This document shows, piece after piece, positions 26,622-43,867 of a stretch of 64,000 bases of DNA (its first letter is position 1; each line of letters begins with the position of its first letter). The stretch is from Balanoglossus misakiensis (Eukaryota > Hemichordata). The DNA lies in contig CM082584.2 of the NCBI GenBank assembly GCA_040954595.2, positions 10,602,001 to 10,666,000 on the forward strand. Reading direction: 5' to 3'. The notes under the pieces were generated by a model. It did no database searches and was not told the DNA's origin. It worked only from the letters and a program-made list of their open reading frames with translations. The position numbers were made by a program, and so were the translations under genes.

Positions 26622-27551
26622 GTGTCGTTCGAGGAAGTGTTTGCCGAGCCTGTTGGAATGCACAGTTTTGATGGCGTGTGGAAGTACGCTTTCATCACGT
26701 TTACCGGCGTGAAGTTCTGGTGTTACCGCTTGACCACACTGATATGCGGAATTCCCTGTGCATTTTGCTGGGGTAAGCGATACACAACGTCACTTTCACG
26801 CTTCCCTATACACAGTTCTCGCTGGATCATGCTAATGTATACCGCGATTTTCCAACATCCCTTTCTGATGTTAATTTTTTCTTCACTCAAAAACAAACAG
26901 CCATTCCTCTCCCACTCATGACAAATAATACAAAGTAAATTACCGTACCGAAATAACTGATGCTTCAGAGTTCATCCAGGCATCACAGAGGAACTGGTCA
27001 GCAGCCCAAGGTGGAGGCGGTGTTCCTTCGCAAAGCAAACGTCGTCAGTAGAATTACATCTGCTCAAAAACGGCCGTTCGTTGCTTGACATCAAGTAGAC
27101 GGGCGGCAGTACAACGTGGTGGCTCTTCTTCTTGGCCACTGTTAGGGGTAATTTGCATATTATGTTGTATGCACCTGGAGTCCGTGCCAAATAGACAACA
27201 TATGCATATGCAATGCGCATCGCAGTCTACGCTCACCTAACAGAGGTCATTCTATCATAATTCCGCCTGGAGAGACAATATCTCACATTTTATTCATGAA
27301 GGAGATACGTATTTATAACCTCTCCACCTATGATGTTATAAACTATTCCTTCTACCCCCATAGGTATAGAGTTCGCTTGCCTGACGTTCTGGCACATATG
27401 GTACGTGGTTCCTTGCACCAAGGCATGGCTGATCTCTATCCACTGGTTCCAGAAGCTGTGGCAGATCTGGATAGCCTGCTTCCTAGACCCCCTCTTCGAT
27501 TCCATCAGTCGGATATTTTCAAATATCAAGGTGATAGTTCACAAGGAGTGA
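26622..27551 (+). CDS. Second caveolin exon pair (alternative 3' end or 5'-incomplete paralogue)
   Basis: Exons 26622-26772 (151 nt) and 27364-27551 (188 nt) have exactly the same lengths and phases as caveolin exons 2 and 3. They encode a distinct caveolin body: FEEVFAEPVG signature, scaffolding region DGVWKYAFITFTGVKFWCYR, HIWYVVPCTKAW, and C-terminus FSNIKVIVHKE. The reading frame is intact and clearly under constraint. No ATG-bearing first exon is visible between 25943 and 26621. The acceptor is phase 0, exactly compatible with the donor of the upstream first exon (22495). The likeliest model is alternative splicing from the shared exon 1; a separate gene with a distant first exon is possible. 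Confidence 0.88.
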
Positions 27552-27997
27552 CACGACCGCAGCTGACAGTTTTTGCATTGATGATCACTATGCTCACCTG
27601 ACGGCCTTTTTAGTTCATTTTTTTCAACACTACACATCGGAAACGTTTGGCTGACTTTGTTTTAACGACACATTTACTTCGTTATGGGTTGAGGAGAGAA
27701 AGATAATTTGTATTGGTATTTTGTGGAATTTTTCGATTTACAAATTCACGATTTAACTTTGTAATGGTATAAAACAATCGCTGAAAAAAAATCTCATGCT
27801 ATCTTGCAGCCCAATGCTGAGCAAGTTTCCATTTTTTGGTAGAATTTGGTAGAAAGTCACATAAAAAGGGTGTCATTGCATTTCTTGTACCAGTCATTTG
27901 AATTTTTAAAAACGTTTGTGAGCAGAGTTTTTAACATATGACTATGTATTGCATATATTAATTTAATCCAGGTTATCCAAACGTATTTTACTCTATC

Positions 27998-28003
27998 AAT
28001 AAA
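27998..28003 (+). terminator. Poly(A) signal after second caveolin end
   Basis: AATAAA lies about 450 bp after the TGA at 27549-27551. Confidence 0.45.
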
Positions 28004-28439
28004 ATATACTGCCTTTTCCGTAAAAAAGATGTTGCTGTTTCCTTGCATTCACTTAGTGGCAATGTACCCCCCCCCCTCCTCTCTGTGTGCTTGGATTTGC
28101 CTCAAAATCATATTCTTTATTGTCACCGACGATCCGTCCGCACTTATCATGGACGAAGGACCACCATCAGCCTCGTTTTCGCCCGAACTTTCTGAAGTGC
28201 GCCCTCTTTAGGGGATTGGTGTACAGTATTCAATGCACAGGTCCCTCAAGATTGGTCGAAATTGTGACAAAACTTGCAATATTGTATTTCAGGCAATATG
28301 TGAGAGGTCGTTTCCTCTCGCCTAAAAACCCTCACATCCTGGTGTTTAAAATTTACTATTTGCATGAAGTTAGGGGAGCTGAATTGCCACACACATTTTC
28401 ATGAAAGAAAGAGAGATAACAGATGTGCATAGGGTTAAA

Positions 28440-31400
28440 AACTAATAAGATTTATTCTTGCGATAAAATATTTTAAATAAAACCATACAAGGATTCTCCA
28501 CAGGGAAGTGAAAACAGTTTAACTCACGACAGTCATCAGTGGGCAACATTACCAGATGGAAGTGTCGGAAAAAACCAACCACAGCAAATGAAGGGGAAAA
28601 ACACCAGTAACATGAACTTTGACCTATGAACTTTCAACTCAACTTCCACAGGTTACAAGCCCACTACAGGACTGCTCTCTCACATTCTGTAAATATTCTT
28701 TATACAGGATTTCAAAAAAAAGGAATCACTGAATATACATTTGATTGGATACGGTGTTTAGGAAAGAATGTTTTCAACTGGTTTAAAGAATACATATGCG
28801 GACAAATCTTATCAACAATTTGAAAGTATTTGAAGTGACAAATCAGAGTATATTTTTTGTAAGAAAGTGGTTTCTGCTCGAACTCAATGCACTGCACTGG
28901 TCTAGAACCACCAACACGCTCAACAGATGTGCTTACTGACAGATACTGACTGCCTGAAAGACTTTACAACACATCGAGTTATTCACAAAGAAATTGATGC
29001 CGTCAGTGTTGATGAAGTACTTGGATTAAAACTGACAGTTGCTTAAATGATTGTACACAGAAACAAACCCTATTCTCCACTGCTATTACCCTGAATTCAC
29101 ATCTCAGTTGTAAACTGGGATTTTAGAACAGTGCACATGTTATGGCATAACAATCTGGACAGACACACACAGAGAACATGGCCGCCCTAGGGTTATTCAA
29201 CACAGCAAGTCAATTTGTCTCTAGGAAATATCAGTGAACATGAATCTTGTTCGAAAGAAAATTTCAACTCTTCGTCAAGTGTCTGATGATTTTCTACATT
29301 GTTTCATACCTCGGGATCAAGCACTTAAATACGACAGCCACGGCAATGGGAAATATTAAGTATTTTCAATGGAGTTTTCCCCCATGTCGAAGTAACTCTC
29401 ATTGCCATGGGATACAAATACATTTGAGACATCCTTGACAAGTCGTAGTGTGAAGAGAAAATGGCAGACACTTGGCCAAGAGTTGATTCTGTTGTAAATA
29501 ACAATTCAAAGAATGACAGCAACATTGGAATTCCGGGTCAAACACTAACCAAACTTACTGGGATCAAATTCGGCAACATAATAAAGTTCATTCCTATCTT
29601 TCTTTTTTCAAATCCACAGCTATCTAGCTAGGACTCCACTTTGTACAAGATATGAACACGTGAATTTACTGACAGTAGAAACCATGACATGGTGGCATGG
29701 TGTTAGAGCGACTGACACGATAAACTAACCTACCAAGGTGGCACCTTGCTCACTACTGTTTACAACCCATCTTCCGCAACAAACTGATAGCGACGGGGTT
29801 GTAAAGAGAACAAATTTCTACAATTATGAGGGTTTTTTAACACTAACACATAAAATTGGCAAGAATTTAGTCATCCAACGAAACTATGTATAAAACATTT
29901 CGTTTTCACTCTTAGTTGAACCAACTATTTAAACAATTATAAATTACAGAAATATATGCTTAAAAGTAATTTGTACAGTGTTCATTTTCTCCTAGATATG
30001 CTTCTCTTGCAGGTAACAAAACCTCCCCCATGTGTACTCATTAAATTGGATGTGGTCATAATACAAAATACTGTGTCTTACAAATACCACACTTTTTGTT
30101 TTGTGATCATATTTTAACTAACAATGATGACAACTTCACACAAAAACATACATTATCTGTGACTGGATTTTGCAAGTGTTGAATGCAAGTAAAACTCACC
30201 CCTTTCTAGTTCTAGGCGTCTTAATTGCAATCAACACAGTTCCCAAGTACAATACACAAATTACAGAAGAAGAAAAAAACAGTTATGTCTATGGAAGGCA
30301 CACTGCATTATTGGTTACACTTTGAAACAAAGGTGAAATTACAAGTTATTCTAAGTATTTGAATCAAGTGTATCGTTCTTTCGTTTGAGGACAATCTCCT
30401 CGGAGGGACTCGGATCGGCAGAGACAAAGCTTGCACAGTCCTAATCAAAGTGTAAATGCTCTCTGTATTCTAGTCTACGACCGTGTTTTTGCATAGCTTG
30501 TTTTTCAGAACCCCCCAAAAGGACACCCTCGCCACCCTCCACGTTTTCGCAGAATGGAATGACCCTGTTTTTAAGGTAGGTGGGTAGAAACAGGTAGATC
30601 CTGAATTGCAATTGAAGTAGGAGTGATCCTATAAGTCAAGAAACAGACTGCATTTTTCATGAATTTTTTATTTTTTATTTTTTTTTTATTTTTTGATATC
30701 CTCCCCCTTTTTAGGTAAATGGGTTCAGGGACTCAATCAGTAGCAACAGGGTTATTCCAATACTGTATCACAAAGAGGGTGGGAAGGGTATGAAACTCTG
30801 CACCTGGCAGAGATGATTCAATTCTTAAACGTATTACGAACAACTAAGTGACAATGCACTTCACCTCTGCCTACCACCCATTGGTCGACTCTTTAAACAA
30901 TAAGCAAATCTTAATTAATATACGTATACCAACACTAACATAACATAGACAATAAAACGTGTCTGTGAACAAAATAAACACAGGTGCACATTGATTGCCC
31001 TTCATCAGGAGCAAAGGTCTCCAATCAGTGCACTGATAACTACATATGCACAAGTAAAATACTCTAAACAAAATACACATGACTAGAAACAAAAAAATCT
31101 GATAACGCCACAGTATGTGCCCCTCCCATTTTCAAAACATAATATTTACACAGACTGCTTCTACAATAACAAACATAACTTTCGCTTTTTGTATTCACAA
31201 TTTTTTTTTTTTACATTATTCATTGTTTCAACTCAGTTCGTATGGTAATAATACTGTATGGGACCTTTCCCCCTTTTAACACTTAAAAAAAAACACTGGG
31301 GGGAGATTTAAATGACGAAAACATAGTGAGGAAGTTTCCTACTCGATTATTCATCATTCAGGTGGTTGGTTTGTCCACCTACATCGTAGTGAGTATTGGT

Positions 31401-34400
31401 GCAGACTTTGATCTGATAGACTTGTAACTTTAGCTTATGGCAGTGGATGGAAATCAGACATCGTCAAATTAAGTCTTTGAGCTACAACCTGTGGCCATCC
31501 ACTACACTATCCACATGCATACAGATAGCCAAATAAAGGCTGTACCCGCTAACAATTGCAGACATGGGACACTACGGTATTTAACTACGCGATAATGGCT
31601 TTGTCAGTCTGGCCATCAAACTGACAAACAAACCTGTAAATTTTGTCAACAAATCTGGCAGTTTACTAGAAAATATACATGGGAGCTAGGGTCCACACCC
31701 CATTCACAAAATAACAATGATATCACTCCTGTATTTCAAATCACATAAAAAAATATAACATTCACAATGAGGGCCAAAAGGTATCTGGGAAGCTAACAGT
31801 GTCTGACAACCATCCACTTCAAAATAGTATCAAAATGACGTACATGTCTCAAGGTTTAATGGTTTTTACATAAATTCAGCAACATATCTTCTGAAATACA
31901 AAATACTTTTCTCAATATGTACACAGACAAAAAATTAAATACTATTGAGGAAAACTTAAACCCATGGCCACTACATCTGCTTTAATATAAAGCAAGATTC
32001 TGATCAGTTTTTCAAAGGCTGTGTATATAGGTCTGATATTCGGCCAAAAATAAGGATGTCGGGAGAATTTTTTCTCATTCCACCAAAGAGAAGGGAACTT
32101 CAAACCATTATTTGTTTTACGGAGGCAGTCATTTCATGTGGTTCACCAAAAACACTGCTGTGCTGGCTGGCGAGAAATTAGTGTAAATGCTATGCAAGAG
32201 AGCGGAGAAGTCCCTTCCATCAAACCAGCTTGCTGGTAGGGGAAAATAAAACTTGGACTGGTTATTGTGCATTTGAACTGTGAAGCAAGCTTGTATTTCT
32301 CTGATGGACACCTGGAAGACAACTTGGTCAATTCTATAGTACTGGATATAACGATTTCTAGAAGTTGTGGTTCTTTGAAAGATAAACTCTATGTTAAGTC
32401 TCTAGTCTGGTTTTGTGGACAGCCGTATGAACCAACTTTTGCATACAGAGAAAAAAAAATGTTTTCGATATAACTTGGGTTCTAAGTTTTCCTCTTGAGG
32501 CACTACATGTACTGTATATAAAACATGTCATTGCAGAAATCACCGTTTCAAATTGGAAAGGTCCACCTTGGCAGGCAAGTTTGTCAACTAGTCCACTTCA
32601 AACAGGCTTGCCAGTAGCATTTCAAGAAAGTAGCCTGCTGATTGGATGGGCCCACGCACACGGCTGGACGCCGCACCAATCAGCAGTAGGGTTCTGTTGG
32701 CTGGTGTTTTCATTGGAATGCTACAGTTTATATCTTGCCTGTTCAAGAAATGGCATTCCTAGCAGAACACAACAGGCAAAGTGAACCAACCTTCAATGAT
32801 TTCTGCTATGACCTTCTTCTGTAAAACCCTTCCAACCCCCATGTCCCTCTCTAAATGGTTTCACCCACACCACTTATTACAAAAGGGACTAAACCAAACC
32901 GAAGAAAGGATTAAATCTGTAATTCTCCATGTTCTTTTTCAATTTCTGGTGCTAAAATTTTGGGACCAGGGTATTGCACAGAGTTTGACAACTCAAAAAA
33001 TGTTCTGTCCACTATTCAAACACACACATGGAATATATTGGTCTATCATAACCGTCTAATGCCTTAAATCTTGTTCTCTTTAAATAAACGTAACTCTCTC
33101 AAAACAGGTTAATCTCTCACACCAGACAAAACTTAACGACTGAAAATTACGAATGATAGAAAAAACATGCTGTACAAAATATGACACTGCCATGTTCCCT
33201 TGTGAATACCATCCAGATTTGAAGATTCTAGAAGTGATTTCATTTGAAGTATTGCTGTTCACAGTTCATACTGGCTTATAACGTTTCCTGATCTGAAGCA
33301 TGCAGACTATCTGGGAAGATTTCTCCATGCTCCATGAACGACATGGAAAAAACTTTCCTTGCAAGACAGTCAGCATCATGCTGCATGATACCAATGGCTT
33401 AGCAGATAAGCTGTCAATTTTTGTGCAAAGATTCACCAATAGATATGCATTTTTTTTCTACAGTAAAGGGCTTTACAAACTACGCCAATTTACATTCTGA
33501 TATAAATCATTGAAGATTAGACAGATCATCTGAGACAGAATCTAGAGTGATAGACAATGGCAACACACTCTCGTAAAACACGAATACAAAAATAAATTTA
33601 CTTGACAGTGCGAGATTGTTCTAAAAATCGTAAGGTTAAAGTTTCTAAGTACAAACATTTATCCCCCTTTCATTAATATAAAGCAACTCCTGGGTTTCGA
33701 GTCACAAGGGCACAACATGGCAGTCTCTGAAGGAACAACGACTTTAAAGTCTTAAAAGAATCTCTTTGTTATATGAATCTGTAGCTATCTTTTCAATTAT
33801 CTACATTACGATGGCAGATACCATGATGAAAGCTTTACAAAAAAAACACAACTCAACTGTCAGTGGTATATATATTACATTATCCATGAAAGAATTACTG
33901 TACAGCACCGATACCACCTTCCTTAGTTTTGCAGCAACAAATATCTGCCCCCTGGAACGTTCAAAACAATATCCTCCTACAAAAGTTGAGATAAGTCTCG
34001 CAGGTCGACAGGTTCAAACTATGTGAGATGCCAGCTCTATACTAAAACTATATACATGACAGGAAATTGACATAACATCTTTCCCCAAATCTCTCTTGAA
34101 ATGTACGCTGTCCAAAACGATATAGTTGGTGTTGCCTCAAATTTGACAGTTTCAAAATCTATGGTTTTCTCTGATATGCTAAGTATTAGCTCCAAAATAA
34201 AGTCTCTCTTCTCAGATAAAACGTTGCAATGCCCGTTGACTGACTTAAAACATAGCAGCCTTTTATCTTTGGTCACCGAATCCTAAATTATACTCTTTTT
34301 TTACTTTGCAATGCAACTAGTGTAAAATTGTCCATAAAAAATAAATTTGTGACTGTCATTTTTGACATTACCGGGTATATTTGATAACCCGCAGAGCTGA

Positions 34401-34992
34401 GTGAAGAATGTTATATTCTCAGGTGTTCGAACCTATACCGCCATTGTCTGGAAATACAGTATTGCTAGATCACGAGATACCCAAGTTATATGATGTAAAT
34501 TCTGGAGCTAATAGTTTTCTCAGCCGATATGAGACATTACAAGGATATGTATTAATGGGCAATTAATGCAATGGAAATGAAGAAAAGTTGGAAAGGCATT
34601 TTGCTGTATTCCTTTAAAATGCAGGTGAACTTAAAAAAAAGATTTATACACTTGGGTTGACATCTACATACAATACAGTATATAGACATCTAGAAAATAT
34701 ATAGAATCATAAAGCTACGTTAAAAACTATAAGACTGAAATAAAATCTTGGAATTAATTTTAAATAGTACTTTGAACATTCCATAAGACATCTGCTTCAT
34801 AAAAAAAAAATAATTTCCCAAAATAAAGAACATAACAGAACAGAAAGAAAAGTGGAAATTTTCTAGTTGCACCCCACTCAGATTTTGAACCTGAGTATTC
34901 CTGACCTTGGTATTCCAGGGGGCTTCACACCGTACGAGTCTCTCAGATCCTGCGCTGGTTTTCCAGGGGGCTGCACACCGTGTACGAGTCTC
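28440..34992 (-). other. Probable long 3'UTR / 3' flank of MKNK
   Basis: This 6.5-kb stretch lacks recognisable coding exons on either strand. On the minus strand it lies directly downstream of the MKNK stop, and TTTATT near 28450 (AATAAA on minus) could be the distal poly(A) signal. A short inverted pair around CCAAT (CTGCTGATTGG near 32634, CCAATCAGCAG near 32674) is the only compact structure noted. The extent as UTR is inferred. Confidence 0.4.

Positions 34993-34999
<7 letters not shown>
34910..34999. repeat. Tandem duplication at the MKNK stop codon
   Basis: A segment TTCCAGGGGGCTTCACACCG plus flank is repeated about 49 bp away with few changes (34912 onward and 34961 onward). The MKNK TGA (34993-34995) lies in one copy, and the other lies just downstream in the 3'UTR with an equivalent TGA. 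Confidence 0.7.
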
Positions 35000-40162
<5,163 letters not shown>

Positions 40163-40912
40163 GGTTGTCTGCAACTGAAAGAGAAAAAATGCAGTAATTA
40201 CAAAACGGGTCAAAATTTGTACTTTATAAATTTAACCTGGAGTACGGGCAGGGGCCACAGAGCTATACTGGTACTGTAGAACTCATTAAAAAATCCAGGT
40301 CAAAATAGACGTCATGCTAATCCTTTGTTCGCTCTCTCCTTAAACTGCCACACCTTTTTGCGTCCTTAACCCCATTTTTAACACAAAATTCTTTTTCAGA
40401 TCCAAGGACACAAGGTGGGACATAACATTTGAATAAAATTGAAGACATGTTCACCCGAAGTTTGGGTATGCTCTTTCCTCAAATAACCTCTGCTCACAAT
40501 AAAAGATAACTGCGTCACCGAACAACACTCAACACGCACTTTGATGTATTTGTTGTTCTTTTCCCCCCTGATACTTCGACAATTATCACATGGTTGGTTT
40601 AACAATCAACTGAAGAATCAAGGGTGGCTTGTCCTAGATACGACCCACCCATCAGTTTTGGGTTGAATTCAGGGTTAAGGTCAGGTTAACTTTCAGGATC
40701 AGTGTCTGTCTGTTGGTAGATGTCCGACCTTGACTGTCATCAATCCAAGTTAAAAATATAGCTGTGAACAGCAATAAGCGGGTTTCGAGACACTACTAGC
40801 CCTATTGGTTCGCCTGGAGATAGATTTGTGCATATTTAATTACTGCATTAGTTGTTCTATCACTCCAAATGCCAAGGGTGTATGTGCTGTGGATGCTGAG
40901 ATGTGGAAAAGT

Positions 40913-40935
40913 AGGTCAAAGGTCACGTGAGGTCA
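40913..40935 (+). promoter_or_regulatory. Compound DR1/DR4 nuclear-receptor site, unit 1
   Basis: AGGTCA-A-AGGTCA (40913-40925) is a perfect DR1. The second half-site also forms a DR4 with AGGTCA at 40930-40935 through the spacer CGTG. DR1 is bound by RXR, HNF4 or COUP-TF type receptors and DR4 by TR or LXR type receptors. Binding here is unproven. Confidence 0.4.
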
Positions 40936-41150
40936 CGCTTAATATGAGCAGAAAATGTTTACGCTATACTGGTCCATGTCAAACAAAAACCAGACCTGTA
41001 GCCCTACTGGTTTGCCTGGAATTAGGTATGCACATAATTAATGAGTTAGGCAGGTGTCACAGGTGACTCTAAAATTTGGCTTCTTATTTTGGTCCCATAC
41101 ACCCAAACACCTAAGCTGTACCTGCTCTGGATGCCGAGATATGTGAAAGT

Positions 41151-41163
41151 AGGTCAAAGGTCA
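41151..41163 (+). promoter_or_regulatory. DR1 site, unit 2
   Basis: Perfect AGGTCA-A-AGGTCA. The third half-site of this unit is changed (AGGACA), so the DR4 is broken. Confidence 0.35.
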
Positions 41164-41388
41164 CCCAAGGACATCCAAAGTTTGGGGAAAAAAAATTGTC
41201 CCCATACTGGTCCATGTCCGACAAAAACCAGACCTGTAGCCCTATTGGTTTGCCTGGAATTAGGTATGCACATAGTAAATGAGTTAAGCAGGTGTCACAG
41301 GTGAGCCTTAAATTTGGCTTCTTATTTTGGTCCCATCCACCCAAACACCTAAGCTGTACCTGCTCTGGATGCTGAGGTATGCGAAAGT

Positions 41389-41411
41389 AGGTCAAAGGTC
41401 ACCCAAGGTCA
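41389..41411 (+). promoter_or_regulatory. Compound DR1/DR4 site, unit 3
   Basis: AGGTCA-A-AGGTCA-CCCA-AGGTCA: a perfect DR1 overlapping a perfect DR4. Confidence 0.4.
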
Positions 41412-41625
41412 CCCAAAATTTGGGGCGAAAATTTGACCCCATACTGGTCCATGTCCGATAAAAACCAGACCTGTAGCCCTATTGGTTTGCCTGGAATTAG
41501 GTATGCACATAGTTAATGAGTTAAGCAGGTGTCACAGGTGAGCCTTAAATTTGGCTTCTTATTTTGGTCCCATCCACCCAAACACCTGAGCTGTACCTGC
41601 TCTGGATGCTGAGATATGCGAAAGT

Positions 41626-41648
41626 AGGTCAAAGGTCACCCAAGGTCA
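41626..41648 (+). promoter_or_regulatory. Compound DR1/DR4 site, unit 4
   Basis: Identical three-half-site arrangement to unit 3, 237 bp further on. Confidence 0.4.
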
Positions 41649-41862
41649 CCCAAAATTTGGGGAAAAAATTTGACCCCATACTGGTCCATGTCCGACAAAA
41701 ACCAGACCTGTAGCCCTATTGGTTTGCCTGGAATTAGGTATGCACATAATTAATGAGTTGAGCAGGTGTCACAGGTGAGCCTTAAATTTGGCTTCTTATT
41801 TTGGTCCCATCCACCCAAACACCTGAGCTGTACCTGCTCTGGATGCTGAGATATGCGAAAGT

Positions 41863-41885
41863 AGGTCAAAGGTCACCCAAGGTCA
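41863..41885 (+). promoter_or_regulatory. Compound DR1/DR4 site, unit 5
   Basis: Identical three-half-site arrangement to units 3 and 4. Confidence 0.4.
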
Positions 41886-42648
41886 CCCAAAATTTGGGGA
41901 AAAAATTTGACCCCATAGTGGTCCATGTCCGACAAATACCAGACCTGTAGCCCTATTGGTTTGCCTGGAATTAGGTATGCACATAATTAATGAGTTGAGC
42001 AGGTGTCACAGGTGAGCCTTAAATTTGGCTTCTTATTTTGGTCCTATGCTGCAGACTATTGCACCGACCAGAATTCTACAAAACTATGTGGCCATAGCTT
42101 AAGTATAGTGGAATAAGTATAGGTATAGATTTCATTAAAAAATTAATATAAATTTATATATAATAAATATTATTTTTTCAAGTTGGAACTGATTGTCGGA
42201 AGGTAGGCTAGCTGCACACAAAATATGAAGCTGATCAGCCTAGCGGATGTTGAGATATTGGGCATAAATCTAAAATCCTAGGGGGCCATTGCTTAACCAT
42301 GGAAAGTATAGGCCAATGGCTGGGTCCAATGGTCATGGAAAATATGAAAAATAATGCTTTAAAAATCATCTCCTCAAAATCGGCAAGGACTTAGACATTG
42401 AAATTTGGCATATAGGACCCTGGCCATATGGTCCACAAAGTTTCTGAACAGAATTTGGATTCTTCATTTTTTATGCAAATTAGACCAATTTAAAAGTTTA
42501 AATCCAAGATGGCTGCCAGGTCATGTGACCTGTTGCCATAGTGACATGATCAAAAAATTACTTGCTTTGAGTTTTACCTATGAGCCAAATTTCAAGTCAT
42601 TGGGTGCAACGGTCTTCGAATAGCGGCTGTTTTTAAAAGTGGGAAGAA

Positions 42649-42649
<1 letters not shown>

Positions 42650-42680
<31 letters not shown>
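42650..42680. repeat. (AAT)n microsatellite
   Basis: About ten AAT units at the 3' side of the 40780-42732 element, just before its terminal hairpin. Confidence 0.9.
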
Positions 42681-42685
<5 letters not shown>

Positions 42686-42732
42686 CAACACGATTTCAAG
42701 AGGGTTTCGAGACCCCTCTGGTCTCGAAACCC

Positions 42733-43804
42733 TAAATATCTGTCCTATATATATCAAATTAAAAATGCCGCAAGTGACCCATAGGCCGTGAACAGCCTCT
42801 GTCAACCAACCACAATATGAAAATTTTGGAGGACATGCACTAAAGGTATCCATAGTAACTGCTATTTATAGGTCATGAGAAAGTCACCTGATGGATTTTG
42901 CACTCAGCCCAGTACAAAGCATTACATGTATTATAATGTCTTTCATGATGTAATCACTGGAGTTAAGCATTAATATAATAATATGCAGTCGTATTTGTTA
43001 CAGTAAAATATTCCTGTTCTGCAAAAACACGGATGACATAACAGAAATTTATGTGAAGCTGTGATTTTATGTACAAAATTTATTAACGTAGAACAGTTGT
43101 AAAATCACCAAGTACTTGCCATCAAAACATCAGAGTTGAGTTCAAATAAAATTTATTACAATAAATATTATATGGTCTCCAAACAAATTAAAAAGAACAT
43201 GGATGATGCGCGTAATGAATCATAATAACATTGGTGTCACACAAGTCTCGTCGATATAATTTTCTGACTCGTAGGGGAAAAAAACATGAAAGAAACCTGC
43301 CCTAGTTTGAAACAGACAAACATATTTACACTGAACGTGTGACTGACGTCAGCTCCAGGCGACGTGATAGGTAGCCGAAGTCAGCTCAGTGTAGAGAAGT
43401 CTTGACGCGATAATCACGCAACCCCAACTATGCTGCCACTCAACACCCCTGTGGTTGATCGCAATCTGTCGTAGACATCGCATATTTGGCAACGATTCAA
43501 AAGCTGACCCATGCAAGGTGACCGGACAGTCCATGATGATAACGTTGAAAGCCAGCACGTTGCTGGGTCATTAACCAGGACTGATAATATTTCCGTTATG
43601 CGACAGCCAAGGAATATGGTTTCCTTGAGGTATAATGATTTCCAATGATGACATATAACTTAACACTCACTGGCGCAGACTGGAAACTCACTAGTTTGAA
43701 ATGCCAACCCTATCATCGCATAACAGTTGCTGTTTTTGATACCACGAAAATTTCTTGACGTGAAAATTTCCCGGTTTGGATGTTTCACTAAATCAACAAC
43801 TCAC
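42733..43804. other. MKNK intron sequence
   Basis: AT-rich, with no exon or structural feature that I can support. Confidence 0.5.
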
Positions 43805-43867
43805 CTTGAAGGCCTGATGAAAATCTCTTAATTCCTGAGCTATGGCCTGCGTTTCTGCTACTGACAA
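43805..43867 (-). CDS. MKNK: Probable upstream MKNK exon
   Basis: A 63-nt exon on minus with acceptor TTTTTCATTGCAG and donor AAG|GTGAGT. It is phase 0 at both ends and open in the MKNK frame, encoding a helical segment with AQELRDFHQAFK. It joins to LQTTMPSD at the start of the 40021-40174 exon, so it could be N-terminal coding sequence or 5'UTR if translation starts at 40162. A further candidate exon, 44884-44937, begins with ATG, ends CAG|GTAAAT and is also in frame, but no clear promoter precedes it. Confidence 0.5.

Larger units (their letters stand above)
40790..42050. repeat. Five ~237-bp tandem repeats
   Basis: The word CAGACCTGTAGCCCT occurs at about 40991, 41229, 41466, 41703 and 41940, a period of 237-238 bp. 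The first unit is the most diverged and the last three are nearly identical, which points to recent amplification. Short open frames read through the units are repeats of each other and not genes. Confidence 0.95.
40780..42732. mobile_element. Repeat element with GGGTTTCGAGAC termini and internal tandem units
   Basis: The left end at 40780-40791 (GGGTTTCGAGAC) is matched in inverted orientation by GTCTCGAAACCC at 42721-42732. Just inside the right end a further GGGTTTCGAGACC (42702-42714) makes a terminal hairpin. Inside are five tandem units of about 237 bp and then a unique part ending in an (AAT)n run. No transposase is recognised, and a class cannot be named from this copy alone. It lies in an intron upstream of the MKNK exon at 40021-40174. 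Confidence 0.65.

Noticed and set aside
32634-32684. Inverted CCAAT pair as a promoter or hairpin RNA
   Set aside because: Only 11-bp arms with no neighbouring gene start; too weak to claim.
40869-41395. Similar short open frames (LVCLELGMHI...)
   Set aside because: They recur because the DNA is tandemly repeated. They have stops within each unit and no family similarity.
40790-42050. Could the regular repeat be a CRISPR array
   Set aside because: The repeat unit fills the whole ~237-bp period with no unique spacers, and the context is an animal intron.
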